Assembly (NCBI RefSeq): GCF_000265425.1
Contig: NC_018014.1
Coordinates: 992,001-1,056,000 of the forward strand
Direction: 5' to 3'
Origin: Terriglobus roseus DSM 18391
Lineage (GTDB): Bacteria > Acidobacteriota > Terriglobia > Terriglobales > Acidobacteriaceae
Length of the DNA: 64,000 nt
This document shows positions 1 through 8,039 of the stretch, in pieces. Below the pieces are notes generated by a model. The model saw only the letters and a program-made list of their open reading frames with translations, was not told the origin of the DNA and did no database searches. A program made the translations under genes and the position numbers. Each line of letters opens with the position of its first letter. The first letter of the stretch is position 1.

Positions 1-966
1 GGGATCGAGATTGTGAATGCGGATTCTGCTGCGGCGAGCGACAAGCAGGCGCTGGTGGCGTCGCAGTCGAACCTGCAATATCAGCAACTGGTGATGAAGC
101 AGGCTCTGGTGCGGAACCTACGCGACCGTACGCTGGCGAAGATTCCGATTGTGCCCACGGATCGCGTGCAACTGGACCCGGTACCGGAGGAGGATATGCC
201 GACGGACGACCTGATCGCGCAGGTGATCAAGAACAATCCGCAGATCGAGCAGGCGGTGCTGAATATGAAGAACAACCAGATCACGATCAAGGCGCAGAAG
301 AACGCGTTGCTGCCGGTGGTCGATCTGTTTGCGTTCTATGGTGCGTCCGCACTTGCGGGTGCGCAGAGTCCGACGGCGCAGAACTTCGGGACGGGCGCGC
401 CGTATCCTCCGGGTACATTTCCGTCGGTGTCGTATGGGACGGCGTTCAGCAATCTTTTCAATAACAGCGCACCCGATAAGGGTGTGGGTGTGAATGTCAC
501 GATCAACCTGCGGAACCGTACGGCGCAGGCAGACCAGTCACGGTCGGAGATGGAGTATCAGCAGTCGGAGATGCGGCTGGATCAGCTATACACGCAGATG
601 GAGACACAGGCCACGAATGCGCAGTACGCGCTGACGAATGATCGCGCGCAAGTGGCTGCGGCGCAGGCTGCGAAGGAGTATGCGCAGCAGAGCCTGCGGT
701 CGGAGCAGCGGAAGTATGAACTGGGAACATCGACGCCGGCGAATGTGATGCAGCAGCGGCGAAACCTGGCGATTGCCGCAAACAGCCTGCTATCGGCTAC
801 GGCTGCGTATGCGAAAGATCGTGCGGCGTTGCTGCAGTTGTCGGGCAAGACGCTGGATCAGTACGGCTTTGATATCCAGGCTTCAGCATCGGGTGCCGTT
901 TCGAAGCCGGTCGTAGTACCCGGTGTGAAGCCGGCGCCACCATCGGCACCGGCACCGCCACAGTGA
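1..966 (+). CDS. TolC-family outer membrane efflux protein, C-terminal part (5' end outside window)
   Basis: The frame is open from the first base, so only the C-terminal ~320 residues are visible. The product looks like an outer-membrane channel of the TolC/OEP family: long stretches are alpha-helical and rich in Gln, Ala and Glu, with few hydrophobic segments, and the QAALALKT-like heptad character of the periplasmic barrel is seen around the ASxAAYAKDRAALLQL segment near the end. Such proteins pair with an RND or ABC pump and a periplasmic adaptor, which would lie upstream of the window. The last ~20 residues are a Pro/Val/Ala tail. The gene runs convergently into the next one with an 8-base gap. 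Family assignment rests on fold-like composition rather than a strict motif. Confidence 0.8.
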   Translation, partial: GIEIVNADSAAASDKQALVASQSNLQYQQLVMKQALVRNLRDRTLAKIPIVPTDRVQLDPVPEEDMPTDDLIAQVIKNNPQIEQAVLNMKNNQITIKAQKNALLPVVDLFAFYGASALAGAQSPTAQNFGTGAPYPPGTFPSVSYGTAFSNLFNNSAPDKGVGVNVTINLRNRTAQADQSRSEMEYQQSEMRLDQLYTQMETQATNAQYALTNDRAQVAAAQAAKEYAQQSLRSEQRKYELGTSTPANVMQQRRNLAIAANSLLSATAAYAKDRAALLQLSGKTLDQYGFDIQASASGAVSKPVVVPGVKPAPPSAPAPPQ

Positions 967-973
967 TGCGGAA

Positions 974-1909
974 TTACTGAACTGCGGTCGCCGAGTGATG
1001 GCGGCGATCGCTGAGGCGCTTGAGGTCCGGAGAGAACTCGCGCAGGACTGCGAAGCCAGCCTGGCGAAGGCAGGAGTAGGCGAACTTGGTTGCAAGGACG
1101 CCGAAGTCCTGTGAGCCGGATGGGTAGTAGGTGGTTGAGACAGCCTGTGTGCCGACCTTGCCAGCGAGGCCCGCGATGTTGGGGATGGCACGGCCGGAGT
1201 AGCTGTGCGCGACGACGATGGAGGAGACGGCGTGCAGGGTGCGCAGCGCCTTGGGGCCTGAGCCCTTGGCGTAGTAGCGCACGTCTTCATGCAGAAGGGC
1301 TGGGAAGAAGAACTGGCCCTGGTATGCGCCGTCTGTCTTGTCGACGAATCCGCGCCACAGGTAGGCCCAGAAGGGGGCGTCGCCACCGTTGACGGTGCTG
1401 AGTGCGGGATGCGAGTCCTGCGCGTAGGCGAGGCCGGAGGTGAGAACGACGAAGCCAAGAGCGGTGTAGTCGTAGTTCGACTTGTTGGCGATGCGGAAGT
1501 CGGTACGCCAGCCAGCCTTGACGGGCCTGGAGCCAGCGGAGACGGATTGGAAGTTGGCGAAGACGCCGAAGATGCGCTGCTGTTGCTGCTGGCCGGTGAT
1601 AGGTTGCGGCTCATTCCTGCCGTGGTCAGACTGGGCAGGGCTTGCCTGATCTTCGCTGGATGGCAGGGAGCTTGAGACGCCGGGAGCTTCTGCAAAGTAC
1701 TCGTGGCTCAGGCTGGCGATGGTGTCGATGCGACCTGCGTCGAAGGCGGCAATGGGCGCCGCATCCGCCTTGGCGATGAGCGTGGCAGAGGGGGCGTCGG
1801 GCAGGTCACTCTGCGGGCGGTTTTGGCCGAAGGCAGGGAGTGATGCGACCAGACACAGAGCAGCGGTGAGGGGGAGGACGCGGGCTTGCGCCCGACTTGG
1901 AAGTTGCAC
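974..1909 (-). CDS. Secreted acidobacterial protein of unknown function (paralogue of 57088-57975)
   Basis: A 311-residue protein with a Sec signal peptide (hydrophobic run ending at LPAFGQ). I do not recognise a characterised domain. The second half shares blocks with the protein at 57088-57975: RIxGxxxNFxSVSA, an FFPxxxxxDxRYY-type block, a TxYYP block and a final FxEFxPD/P block, so they form a two-member family in this window. The start is a GTG with GGAG about ten bases upstream. Composition before the shared domain is low-complexity (Ser/Pro/Gln), as in a linker following export. It lies back to back with the TolC gene end. Role unknown; an outer-membrane or periplasmic location is an inference from the signal peptide and the aromatic-rich domain. 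Confidence 0.75.
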   Translation of the reverse strand: MQLPSRAQARVLPLTAALCLVASLPAFGQNRPQSDLPDAPSATLIAKADAAPIAAFDAGRIDTIASLSHEYFAEAPGVSSSLPSSEDQASPAQSDHGRNEPQPITGQQQQQRIFGVFANFQSVSAGSRPVKAGWRTDFRIANKSNYDYTALGFVVLTSGLAYAQDSHPALSTVNGGDAPFWAYLWRGFVDKTDGAYQGQFFFPALLHEDVRYYAKGSGPKALRTLHAVSSIVVAHSYSGRAIPNIAGLAGKVGTQAVSTTYYPSGSQDFGVLATKFAYSCLRQAGFAVLREFSPDLKRLSDRRHHSATAVQ

Positions 1910-2064
1910 TTGGATTTTTCTCCAAAGATTAAGGAAGGCTGAAGATTGGATGCGCGAGGGGATCGTTCGATTGATCGTTCGTGGTCGAAGTTGCGTGGAT
2001 CCGCTGCTCTGCGTTGGGACTCACCGTCGGTATGGGCCAAGTGCTTTTGTGCGCTGCATGAGAG

Positions 2065-2086
2065 AGGCCCGGCTCTCGCCGGGCCT
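2065..2086 (-). terminator. Hairpin terminator downstream of the sulfur-carrier gene cluster
   Basis: A perfect 9-bp GC stem (AGGCCCGGC/GCCGGGCCT) with a 4-base loop lies 25 bases after the stop of the leftward E1-like gene. The T-run is weak (TCTCTC on the minus strand, TTCTTT on the plus strand), so it may work in either direction or inefficiently. Confidence 0.6.
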
Positions 2087-2110
2087 TCTTTGTGAGCGAT
2101 GGATTGGTGG

Positions 2111-3640
2111 TTAGTACTTGGGCATGGACGGGTCGATCTTGTCGGCCCAGGCGAGGATGCCGCCGGTGACGTTTGAGACGTTCTGGAAGCCATGCGCCTT
2201 GAGGATGAGTGCAGCCTTCTGCGAGCGTGCGCCGCTGCGGCAGTGGACGAGGATCTCTTCGTTCTCGCGGCCCTTGAGTTCGCCGATGCGTGACTCGAGG
2301 TCGTTGACCGGGATCATGGGTGCGCCGAGCGTTGCGATCTGTGCTTCGTGCGGGTCGCGCACGTCGAGGATGAACGCCTTGCCTTCGTCGCGCTTGGCCT
2401 TGAGGGTTTCGACGCTGATCTGCGGGATGCCGTCCTTCTCCTGCAGATCGGCAGCGACCGCTGCGTGTGAAGAGACCTCAAGCGGGCCGACGGCTGCGGG
2501 CTTTTCGATACCGCAGAACTGGTCGTAGTCGATCAGCTCCTTAATCTCATGGGTGCCGCAGGCGGGGCAGGCCGGGTTCTTGCGCAGCTTGAGCGTGCGG
2601 AAGCTCATGGCGAGCGAGTCGACGAGGAGCAGGCGGCCGATGAGGGGCTCGCCGATGCCGAGGATCAGCTTGATGACTTCGGTGGCCTGGATGACGCCGA
2701 CGAGGCCGGGCAGGATGCCGAGTACGCCACCCTCTGCGCAGGAGGGGACGAGGCCCGGCGGCGGCGGTTCGGGGTAAAGGCAGCGGTAGCAGGGACCTTC
2801 TTCTGTTGCGAAGACGGAGGCCTGGCCTTCGAAGCGGAAGATGGAGCCGTAGGCGTTGGGTTTGCCGGTGAGCACGCAGGCGTCGTTGACGAGGTAGCGT
2901 GTCTGGAAGTTGTCGGTGCCGTCCGCGATGACGTCGTATTCCTTGAAGATTTCGAGGGCGTTTGCGGAGGTCAGCATCGTGTTGTGTTTGACGATGTTGA
3001 CGTTCTTGTTGAGTCCCTTGAGCATCTGCTCGGCGGAGTCGACCTTGAGCATGCCGACGGTCTGCTGGGAGTGGATGACCTGGCGCTGCAGGTTGCTCTC
3101 ATCGACGACGTCGAAGTCGACAAGGCCGATGGTGCCGACGCCGGCGGCGGTGAGGTAGAGCGCGAGCGGCGCGCCGAGGCCGCCGGTGCCGACGCAGAGA
3201 ACCTTTGCGGCCTTCAGCTTGCGCTGGCCGTCCATGCCGACTTCCGGCAGGATGAGGTGGCGCGAGTAGCGGGCGATCTCTTCGTTGGTGAGCTTGGGGA
3301 GTTCCGCGGTCTGGGGCTCGGCGAGTGCGGCTTCCGCGATGCCGGGGCGTGTCTCCGTAAGGGACGGGGTGCCGCCGGCGATGGACGGAATGATCGAGAG
3401 CTCGTCGGATGCCTTGAGTGCGGTCAGTTCCTTCTCGGGCAGGTCGCGGATGTCGTCGTCATTGACGTAGACGTTGACGAACGAGCGGAGCTTGCCTTCG
3501 GCGCCGAAGAGGTGCTGCTGCAGCGCGGGGTGCGCCTCGGTGAGCTTCGCGAGGGCTTCTTTGACATTGGCTGCGTCGACTTCAACGGTCGACTTCTGGC
3601 CGGTGAAGGCTCGCAGCGGGGTTGGGATGAGAATCGTCAT
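2111..3640 (-). CDS. ThiS/MoaD - E1-like (MoeB/ThiF) - rhodanese fusion, sulfur-carrier activating protein
   Basis: A 509-residue three-domain protein. Residues 1-90 are a ubiquitin-fold sulfur carrier (MoaD/ThiS type) ending in a diglycine at 89-90. Residues ~115-375 are an E1-like adenylating domain with GTGGLG at 151-156, an RxxxxDxxN-like ESNLQRQVIH segment and two Cys pairs (CYRC, CPAC) for structural zinc. The C-terminal ~110 residues are a rhodanese with the active loop HCRSGAR. The chemistry expected is adenylation then thiocarboxylation of the carrier's C terminus. Because the Gly-Gly is followed by a ~25-residue linker, it must be cut to become usable; a JAMM protease is the next gene. 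The start was set at the ATG at 3640, with AGGA five bases upstream, rather than the longer open frame. CysO/MoeZ of mycobacteria are the closest functional parallels. Confidence 0.92.
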   Translation of the reverse strand: MTILIPTPLRAFTGQKSTVEVDAANVKEALAKLTEAHPALQQHLFGAEGKLRSFVNVYVNDDDIRDLPEKELTALKASDELSIIPSIAGGTPSLTETRPGIAEAALAEPQTAELPKLTNEEIARYSRHLILPEVGMDGQRKLKAAKVLCVGTGGLGAPLALYLTAAGVGTIGLVDFDVVDESNLQRQVIHSQQTVGMLKVDSAEQMLKGLNKNVNIVKHNTMLTSANALEIFKEYDVIADGTDNFQTRYLVNDACVLTGKPNAYGSIFRFEGQASVFATEEGPCYRCLYPEPPPPGLVPSCAEGGVLGILPGLVGVIQATEVIKLILGIGEPLIGRLLLVDSLAMSFRTLKLRKNPACPACGTHEIKELIDYDQFCGIEKPAAVGPLEVSSHAAVAADLQEKDGIPQISVETLKAKRDEGKAFILDVRDPHEAQIATLGAPMIPVNDLESRIGELKGRENEEILVHCRSGARSQKAALILKAHGFQNVSNVTGGILAWADKIDPSMPKY

Positions 3641-3777
3641 GACGTCCTTTTGACTACGGCTACGTGCGTTTGGATGCGACTGTCCTACCGGACGAGCCCA
3701 CTGCGCGTGGGGCGGGCGTTTCACGCCTTTTTACTGCTTCGCTTGGCCCTCCCGTTGGTCGGGAGGTAAGAGTGTTG

Positions 3778-4206
3778 CTAGCCGACTATGATCTCTTCGT
3801 TTTCGAAAGTTTTGTCGTCTTCGCTGGTGCCGCGCAGAAGGAATGCATTCGTCACCTCGGCCTTGCCCTGCGCGACGGCCGTGATGACGTAGCTACAACC
3901 AAACCAGTGGGCTTCGGCGAAGTCGGTGGTCGACCACTGCGCCGGATGGTCCGGGTGCGAGTGGTAGAAGCCTACGATGTCGAGGCCCTTCTTGCGGCCT
4001 TCGCGCTGGGCTTTGATCAGCTCCTGCGGCGCGATGTTGTAACGGTTGTGTGCGGAGTCGGTGCGGGTGTTGCCCGCGCGCATCAGCTCGACGACCTGGT
4101 TGGTTTCGCCGGCATGACCGAGCATGATGCCGCAACACTCGTGCGGGTAAGTTTCCTCACCGTGGGTGCGCAGGGCTTCGTAGTCGGATTGGGTGAGCTT
4201 CAGCAT
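3778..4206 (-). CDS. JAMM/MPN+ metalloprotease (Mec/HcyD-like, sulfur-carrier processing)
   Basis: A 142-residue single-domain JAMM protease. The zinc site is complete: Glu23 in the HECCG segment, His82 and His84 in YHSHP, Ser92 and Asp95 in the WSTTD segment, matching E...HxHx7SxxD. Family members of this size hydrolyse bonds after the diglycine of small ubiquitin-like sulfur carriers: Mec in Mycobacterium releases cysteine from CysO, and HcyD in Wolinella trims a carrier to expose Gly-Gly. Here the gene sits between the carrier-E1-rhodanese fusion and cysteine synthase on the same strand, so both jobs (releasing the carrier from its fusion and liberating cysteine) are plausible. Gaps to its neighbours are 137 and 70 bases. 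The substrate is inferred from context. Confidence 0.9.
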   Translation of the reverse strand: MLKLTQSDYEALRTHGEETYPHECCGIMLGHAGETNQVVELMRAGNTRTDSAHNRYNIAPQELIKAQREGRKKGLDIVGFYHSHPDHPAQWSTTDFAEAHWFGCSYVITAVAQGKAEVTNAFLLRGTSEDDKTFENEEIIVG

Positions 4207-4276
4207 CGTCTATTTGATCGTAATGCAGGGTCGAGAGATTCAAACGCCGTCATCGCGATGACGGCCCTTCTGATTG

Positions 4277-5233
4277 TTAGTCTTCCGTCCAGAAGCGTTC
4301 GCTCATGTATTTTTCGGCTCCGTCGCATAGGACGGTGACGATGACGGCTTCGCGGCCTGCGTCGTACTCTTCCTGGGCGATGCGAATGGCGGTGTCGACG
4401 TTGGCGCCGGCGGAGACGCCGACGAGGATGCCGAGTTCGCGTGCGAGGCGCTTGCACATGGCGTAGGCGGGTTCCGTCTCGGCCCAGATGTTGCGATCGG
4501 CGAGATTGGGGTCGTAGATGGGCGGCACGATGGCCGTGGGCATGTGCTTGAGGCCTTCGAGGCCGGTGAAGGGCGAGTCCGGCTGCATGCTGATGCATTG
4601 GATGCCGGGGTTCAGCTCGCGCAGGCGGCGTGTGTTGCCCATGAAGGTGCCACTGGTGCCCATGGCCGCGATGAAGTGCGTGATGGTGCCCTCGGTCTGG
4701 GCCCAGATCTCATTGGCTGTTGTCCGGTAGTGGGCCTTCCAGTTGTTGTCGTTGCCGTACTGGTCGGCGTAGTAGTAGCGCTCGGGGTGCTCGCTGTAGA
4801 GTTCGCGGACCTTGCGGATGGCGCCGTCGGAGCCGTCGCCGGCGTCGGTGAAGATGACTTCGGCACCGTAGGCCTGCAGGATCTTCTTACGCTCGGGGCT
4901 GGCGGAGGCGGGTACGCAGAGGGTTACGGGGAACTGGAGTGCCGCGCCGAGCATGGCATAGGCGATGCCGGTGTTGCCGCTGGTGGCGTCGAGGAGCGAG
5001 CGTTCAGGCATGGCGTCGCCGAGTTCGCCGGCGGCCATGGCGGCCTGGACGATGGAGAGTGCCGGGCGGTCTTTCACGGAGCCGCCGGGGTTGGCGAACT
5101 CTGCCTTGCCGAGCAGGGTGATGCCGGGAAGGTGCGCCACGAGGCGATCCAGCCGGATCATCGGCGTGTTGCCGATGCGGTCCACTACCTCATTGCCGAG
5201 CTTTGTTTTTGCCGCCACCGCTGCCGTTGCCAT
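4277..5233 (-). CDS. cysM: PLP-dependent cysteine synthase (O-acetyl/phosphoserine sulfhydrylase, CysK/CysM family)
   Basis: A 318-residue fold-type II PLP enzyme. It shows IGNTPMIRL at the N terminus, the PLP lysine in NPGGSVKDRP, the substrate loop TSGNTG, and the glycine-rich phosphate-binding GTSGTFMG. It ends in the family-typical CDGAEKYMSERFW. The start is the ATG at 5233, preceded by AGGAG six bases away; the longer open frame lacks a ribosome site. It is the first gene of the leftward cluster with the JAMM protease and the carrier-E1-rhodanese fusion, which suggests the sulfur donor is a carrier thiocarboxylate rather than free sulfide, as for mycobacterial CysM. That donor choice is inference; the enzyme class is clear. 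Confidence 0.93.
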   Translation of the reverse strand: MATAAVAAKTKLGNEVVDRIGNTPMIRLDRLVAHLPGITLLGKAEFANPGGSVKDRPALSIVQAAMAAGELGDAMPERSLLDATSGNTGIAYAMLGAALQFPVTLCVPASASPERKKILQAYGAEVIFTDAGDGSDGAIRKVRELYSEHPERYYYADQYGNDNNWKAHYRTTANEIWAQTEGTITHFIAAMGTSGTFMGNTRRLRELNPGIQCISMQPDSPFTGLEGLKHMPTAIVPPIYDPNLADRNIWAETEPAYAMCKRLARELGILVGVSAGANVDTAIRIAQEEYDAGREAVIVTVLCDGAEKYMSERFWTED

Positions 5234-5358
5234 GCCGCTCCTGTTGTTCCGCCGCTGCGGAGTAGCTCTCGCCTGCGAGAGTGTGCGAAAGTAAATCGTA
5301 ACCCGGCCGGGCTTTCCCGCCCGGTTGCGCATCTTTACCCAGGGGCCAGGCCGAACCT

Positions 5359-5805
5359 ATGTTTTTTAAGAAGAAGACCGAGAAGCGCAGCTTCAACGAT
5401 GTTCTGACGGCCCTTGGCGCGCAGAAGTTTGATGTTGCATCCGGCACGGCGGGTTCAGGCACGTACCGCGTGTCCAAATATGGCTGTGCGGCTGAGATCA
5501 AGGCGAATCCTGCGCTGGGCGAGAAGATCTTCCCAGTGCCGGCACCAGCGGAGATTGTTGCGCGTGCTGGTTTTCTGCTGAACGGGCAGATCGCGAGCCT
5601 GGTGGATAAGGGATATCAGAAGTTTTTGAAGGCCGGAAAGCTGGAGATTGTGGCGACCGCCGATCATCTGCGGGCTATCCACAAGTTCCAGGAAGAGCTG
5701 GATGAGGCGGCTGGAGCGACGATGCTCTACAACGAGAGCCTGGGCACGACGAGCGATGAGTACCTGTACGACCGTGTCGCCGGTCGGGAAGTCCACGGCC
5801 ACTAG
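5359..5805 (+). CDS. Hypothetical protein, 148 aa
   Basis: A soluble 148-residue protein without signal peptide or membrane segment. The N terminus is strongly basic (MFFKKKTEKR), followed by a mixed alpha/beta region and a helical C-terminal third. I recognise no family. It is transcribed divergently from the cysteine synthase, with 125 bases between the starts. No catalytic motif is visible and no function is proposed. Confidence 0.65.
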   Translation: MFFKKKTEKRSFNDVLTALGAQKFDVASGTAGSGTYRVSKYGCAAEIKANPALGEKIFPVPAPAEIVARAGFLLNGQIASLVDKGYQKFLKAGKLEIVATADHLRAIHKFQEELDEAAGATMLYNESLGTTSDEYLYDRVAGREVHGH

Positions 5806-5824
5806 ACCGTAGCGTTTTTCGTTT

Positions 5825-5949
5825 GGGTGCCCCATTGTTTCGCAGTCCCATTGCGAGAGGGTGGGGCATTCGCGTTTGCGCCCAGTTGGGGGCTCAGGTC
5901 GCGCTTTGCGCGATAACCCACCCTTCGCTTCGCGAAGAATGGGGCACCC
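5825..5949. repeat. Inverted-repeat intergenic element (GGGTGCCCCATT family)
   Basis: The 186-base gap between two genes is mostly a 125-base element bounded by a perfect 12-bp inverted repeat (GGGTGCCCCATT at 5825-5836 and its complement at 5938-5949). Internal segments also pair (GGGTGGGG versus CCCACCC; CGCTTCGCG). A shorter relative is at 19611-19643. No transposase is present, so this is a REP/MITE-like palindromic element rather than an insertion sequence. Confidence 0.7.
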
Positions 5950-5991
5950 GGCCTTTCCCTCTGCGCGAAGAGCAAGTACCGGTGGGTTGGC

Positions 5992-6867
5992 CTAGCGCTT
6001 GTTTTTGCCGCGTTGCCATTCGCGGTAGGCGTCGCTTTTGCCGATGCTGCGCTCGCGGGCTACTTGTTTGAGGGCGTCTTTTTCTTCCAGGCCGGACTTG
6101 ATCAGGAGGCGGACGGCTTCGGTCACGCTTACTTTCGCCAGGTCTTCTGCGGCTAGTACGCCGGAGAGGAGCAGGACCATCTCGCCGCGGACGTTTTCAC
6201 GTGTGGCGAGGGTTGCGTGGACCTGGGAGACGGGGCCGCGCAGGAACTCCTCGTGGAGTTTGGTGAGTTCGCGTGCGACGGTGACGGCGTGGGCCGGGCC
6301 GAAGACGGCGGTGACGTCTGCGAGGGCTTCGACGATGCGGTGCGGCGTCTCGTAGAAGATCTGCGTGGCGGGTGCGGCGGTGGAGCGCATCTCTGCGAGC
6401 AGGGTTTCGAGCGCGGTGCGGCGTTCGCCGGGTTTGGAGGGCAGGAAACCGTGGAAGGCGAAGCGTTCGGACGGCATGCCGCTGGCGGTGAGGGCGGACA
6501 GGACAGCGTTGGCTCCGGGAACGGGAAAGACGGGGATGCCGGCGGCGGCGGCGACTCGGACGATCTCTTCGCCGGGGTCTGCGATACCGGGCATGCCGGC
6601 GTCACTGACGACGGCGATGCGAGCGCCGCCTTTGAGAGCCGAGACCAGTTCCTCCGCGCGTTCCCGCTCGTTGTGGATGTGGTAGCTGACGGTGGGCGTC
6701 TTGATGTCGAAGTGATTGAGCAGCTTGATGGTCTGGCGGGTGTCTTCGCAGGCGATCCGGTCGGCGCTGCGCAGGATGCGGAGTGCACGGAGACTGATGT
6801 CTTCGAGGTTGCCGATGGGGGTTGCGACGAGGTAGAGGCCGGGGGCGAGGGGCTGTTCGTCAGGCAT
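5992..6867 (-). CDS. rsmI: 16S rRNA (cytidine(1402)-2'-O)-methyltransferase RsmI
   Basis: A 291-residue tetrapyrrole-methylase-fold enzyme. Diagnostic segments are LYLVATPIGNLEDISLRAL near the N terminus, IACEDTRQT, and the SAM loop VVSDAGMPGIADPG. With RsmH it makes m4Cm1402 in the decoding centre of 16S rRNA. Length matches the family (~285). Its start overlaps the stop of the upstream membrane protein by eight bases, so the two are probably translationally coupled. The C-terminal tail is Lys/Arg-rich. Confidence 0.95.
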   Translation of the reverse strand: MPDEQPLAPGLYLVATPIGNLEDISLRALRILRSADRIACEDTRQTIKLLNHFDIKTPTVSYHIHNERERAEELVSALKGGARIAVVSDAGMPGIADPGEEIVRVAAAAGIPVFPVPGANAVLSALTASGMPSERFAFHGFLPSKPGERRTALETLLAEMRSTAAPATQIFYETPHRIVEALADVTAVFGPAHAVTVARELTKLHEEFLRGPVSQVHATLATRENVRGEMVLLLSGVLAAEDLAKVSVTEAVRLLIKSGLEEKDALKQVARERSIGKSDAYREWQRGKNKR

Positions 6868-7984
6868 TGCGGTCCGCCCGTGCAGTGCTGATGTTGCGTG
6901 CCCGGCGCGCGCGGCCGAGCAGCGCCATGGACTGCGACAGATTGCCGGGCGTCACGATGCCGATGACGTGGCCGTGGCGGAGCACTGGAAGGAGCTGTGT
7001 GCCGGGCGTGTGCTGGACGCGGCGCAGGGCGGGCAGCAGGAGTTCATCGGATTCCACAGTTTCGACCGTGCGGGTCATGGCGCTTTGCACATAGCCGTTG
7101 CCGCCCGTGCGCAGAGCCTGGCTGAGCGTCTCGCGGCTGATGACGCCGACGACGACCGGGCCACGCACGACGGGGAAGACATTCTGCAGAGACTGGACGC
7201 TGCGGTGGAGGGCTTCCTCAAGGGTTTCTGAAGCGGCGAGTGTGGTGAATTCGGTCAGCATGACCTCGGCTACGGTGACGGTCTCGGCTGCGGAGGTTGC
7301 CATGGTGGAGACGGTTTCGGAGCGGCTTGAGAGGAGCATGCAGACGCCCATGAGGATGGGCCATGCGTTCAGCGTGGCTGCGCCGAGCAGGACGAGAACT
7401 GTTGCGAGGCCCTGGCTGATGCCTGCGGCCGCTTTGGAGCCTACTTCCTGTCCGCGGAAGCGGCGGAGCTGGCCGCGCAGGACGATGCCGGCGTCAAGCG
7501 GGAAGGCGGGCAGCAGGTTGAGGCCGCCGAGCAGAACCTGTGACCAGATAGCCGAGCGCAGCATGTGCAGCGGGCCGAACCATGGGCGCTCGAAGAGATT
7601 GACGTGCGACGTCGCGGTGTACATAAGCAGCGCCATGGTGATGCCGACGGTGAAGTTTGCGAGCGGTCCGGCCATGGCCAGCAGGCGTTCGCGCGTGGGG
7701 GTGAGGGTGGTGGAGGGTGTCTCTTCGGTCGCGGGAACAGCGCCGGTCGGCAGCAGGACCAGGCGCGTGACGGGGATGCCCATGGCGGCGTTGGCGAGGC
7801 CGCGGCCGACTTCGCGCACCAGAACGGCCAGCAGGAGCAGGAGCCAGAGACCGATGCCGCGGAAGGGCGCGTCGCTGAAGACGGAGGAGAGCATGACCAT
7901 GACCGGCAGCAGAAGAACGAAGAGGGAGTGAAGCCGCAGCTCTACGCCGAAGTATCTGCCAAGGGAAAGTGACCAGCCACGCAT
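6860..7984 (-). CDS. Site-2-protease-like (M50) membrane protein with two CBS domains and degenerate active site
   Basis: A 374-residue protein with the layout of the S2P/M50 peptidases that carry CBS domains: about six membrane segments in residues 1-230, then two CBS domains (roughly 240-295 and 305-360). The zinc motif HExxH is replaced by R57-E-V-G-R61; both His codons read CGC. The second half-site, NxxPxxPLDAG with Asp164, is intact, as is the MAGPLANF block. The frame is uninterrupted, so this looks like a maintained pseudoprotease that could bind substrates, or respond to nucleotides through the CBS domains, without cleaving. The gene overlaps rsmI by eight bases. Function is otherwise unknown. 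Confidence 0.88.
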   Translation of the reverse strand: MRGWSLSLGRYFGVELRLHSLFVLLLPVMVMLSSVFSDAPFRGIGLWLLLLLAVLVREVGRGLANAAMGIPVTRLVLLPTGAVPATEETPSTTLTPTRERLLAMAGPLANFTVGITMALLMYTATSHVNLFERPWFGPLHMLRSAIWSQVLLGGLNLLPAFPLDAGIVLRGQLRRFRGQEVGSKAAAGISQGLATVLVLLGAATLNAWPILMGVCMLLSSRSETVSTMATSAAETVTVAEVMLTEFTTLAASETLEEALHRSVQSLQNVFPVVRGPVVVGVISRETLSQALRTGGNGYVQSAMTRTVETVESDELLLPALRRVQHTPGTQLLPVLRHGHVIGIVTPGNLSQSMALLGRARRARNISTARADRNA

Positions 7985-8027
7985 GGGTCTGATTGTAGTG
8001 GTTGCCAGCGAAGGCGCCGGCGCTCGA

Positions 8028-8033
8028 TAGAAT
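8028..8033 (+). promoter_or_regulatory. -10 box (TAGAAT) of rsmD, leaderless-type spacing
   Basis: TAGAAT lies six bases before the rsmD start codon, so transcription would begin at or next to the ATG. This is one of a dozen similar arrangements in the window. Confidence 0.55.
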
Positions 8034-8039
8034 GCAGGG

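Noticed and set aside
2549..3769. Long plus-strand open frame (~406 codons) opposite the E1 fusion gene
   Set aside because: It is the antisense shadow of a well-supported gene in high-GC DNA; its translation is Gly/Asp/Val-rich with no recognisable domain.
5825..5949. Insertion sequence
   Set aside because: Terminal inverted repeats are present, but the interior is too short to encode a transposase and has no open frame of note.
6860..7984. Loss of HExxH as a frameshift or assembly artefact
   Set aside because: The reading frame is continuous on both sides, with intact membrane blocks before and after and two CBS domains. Two separate His-to-Arg codons would be needed.
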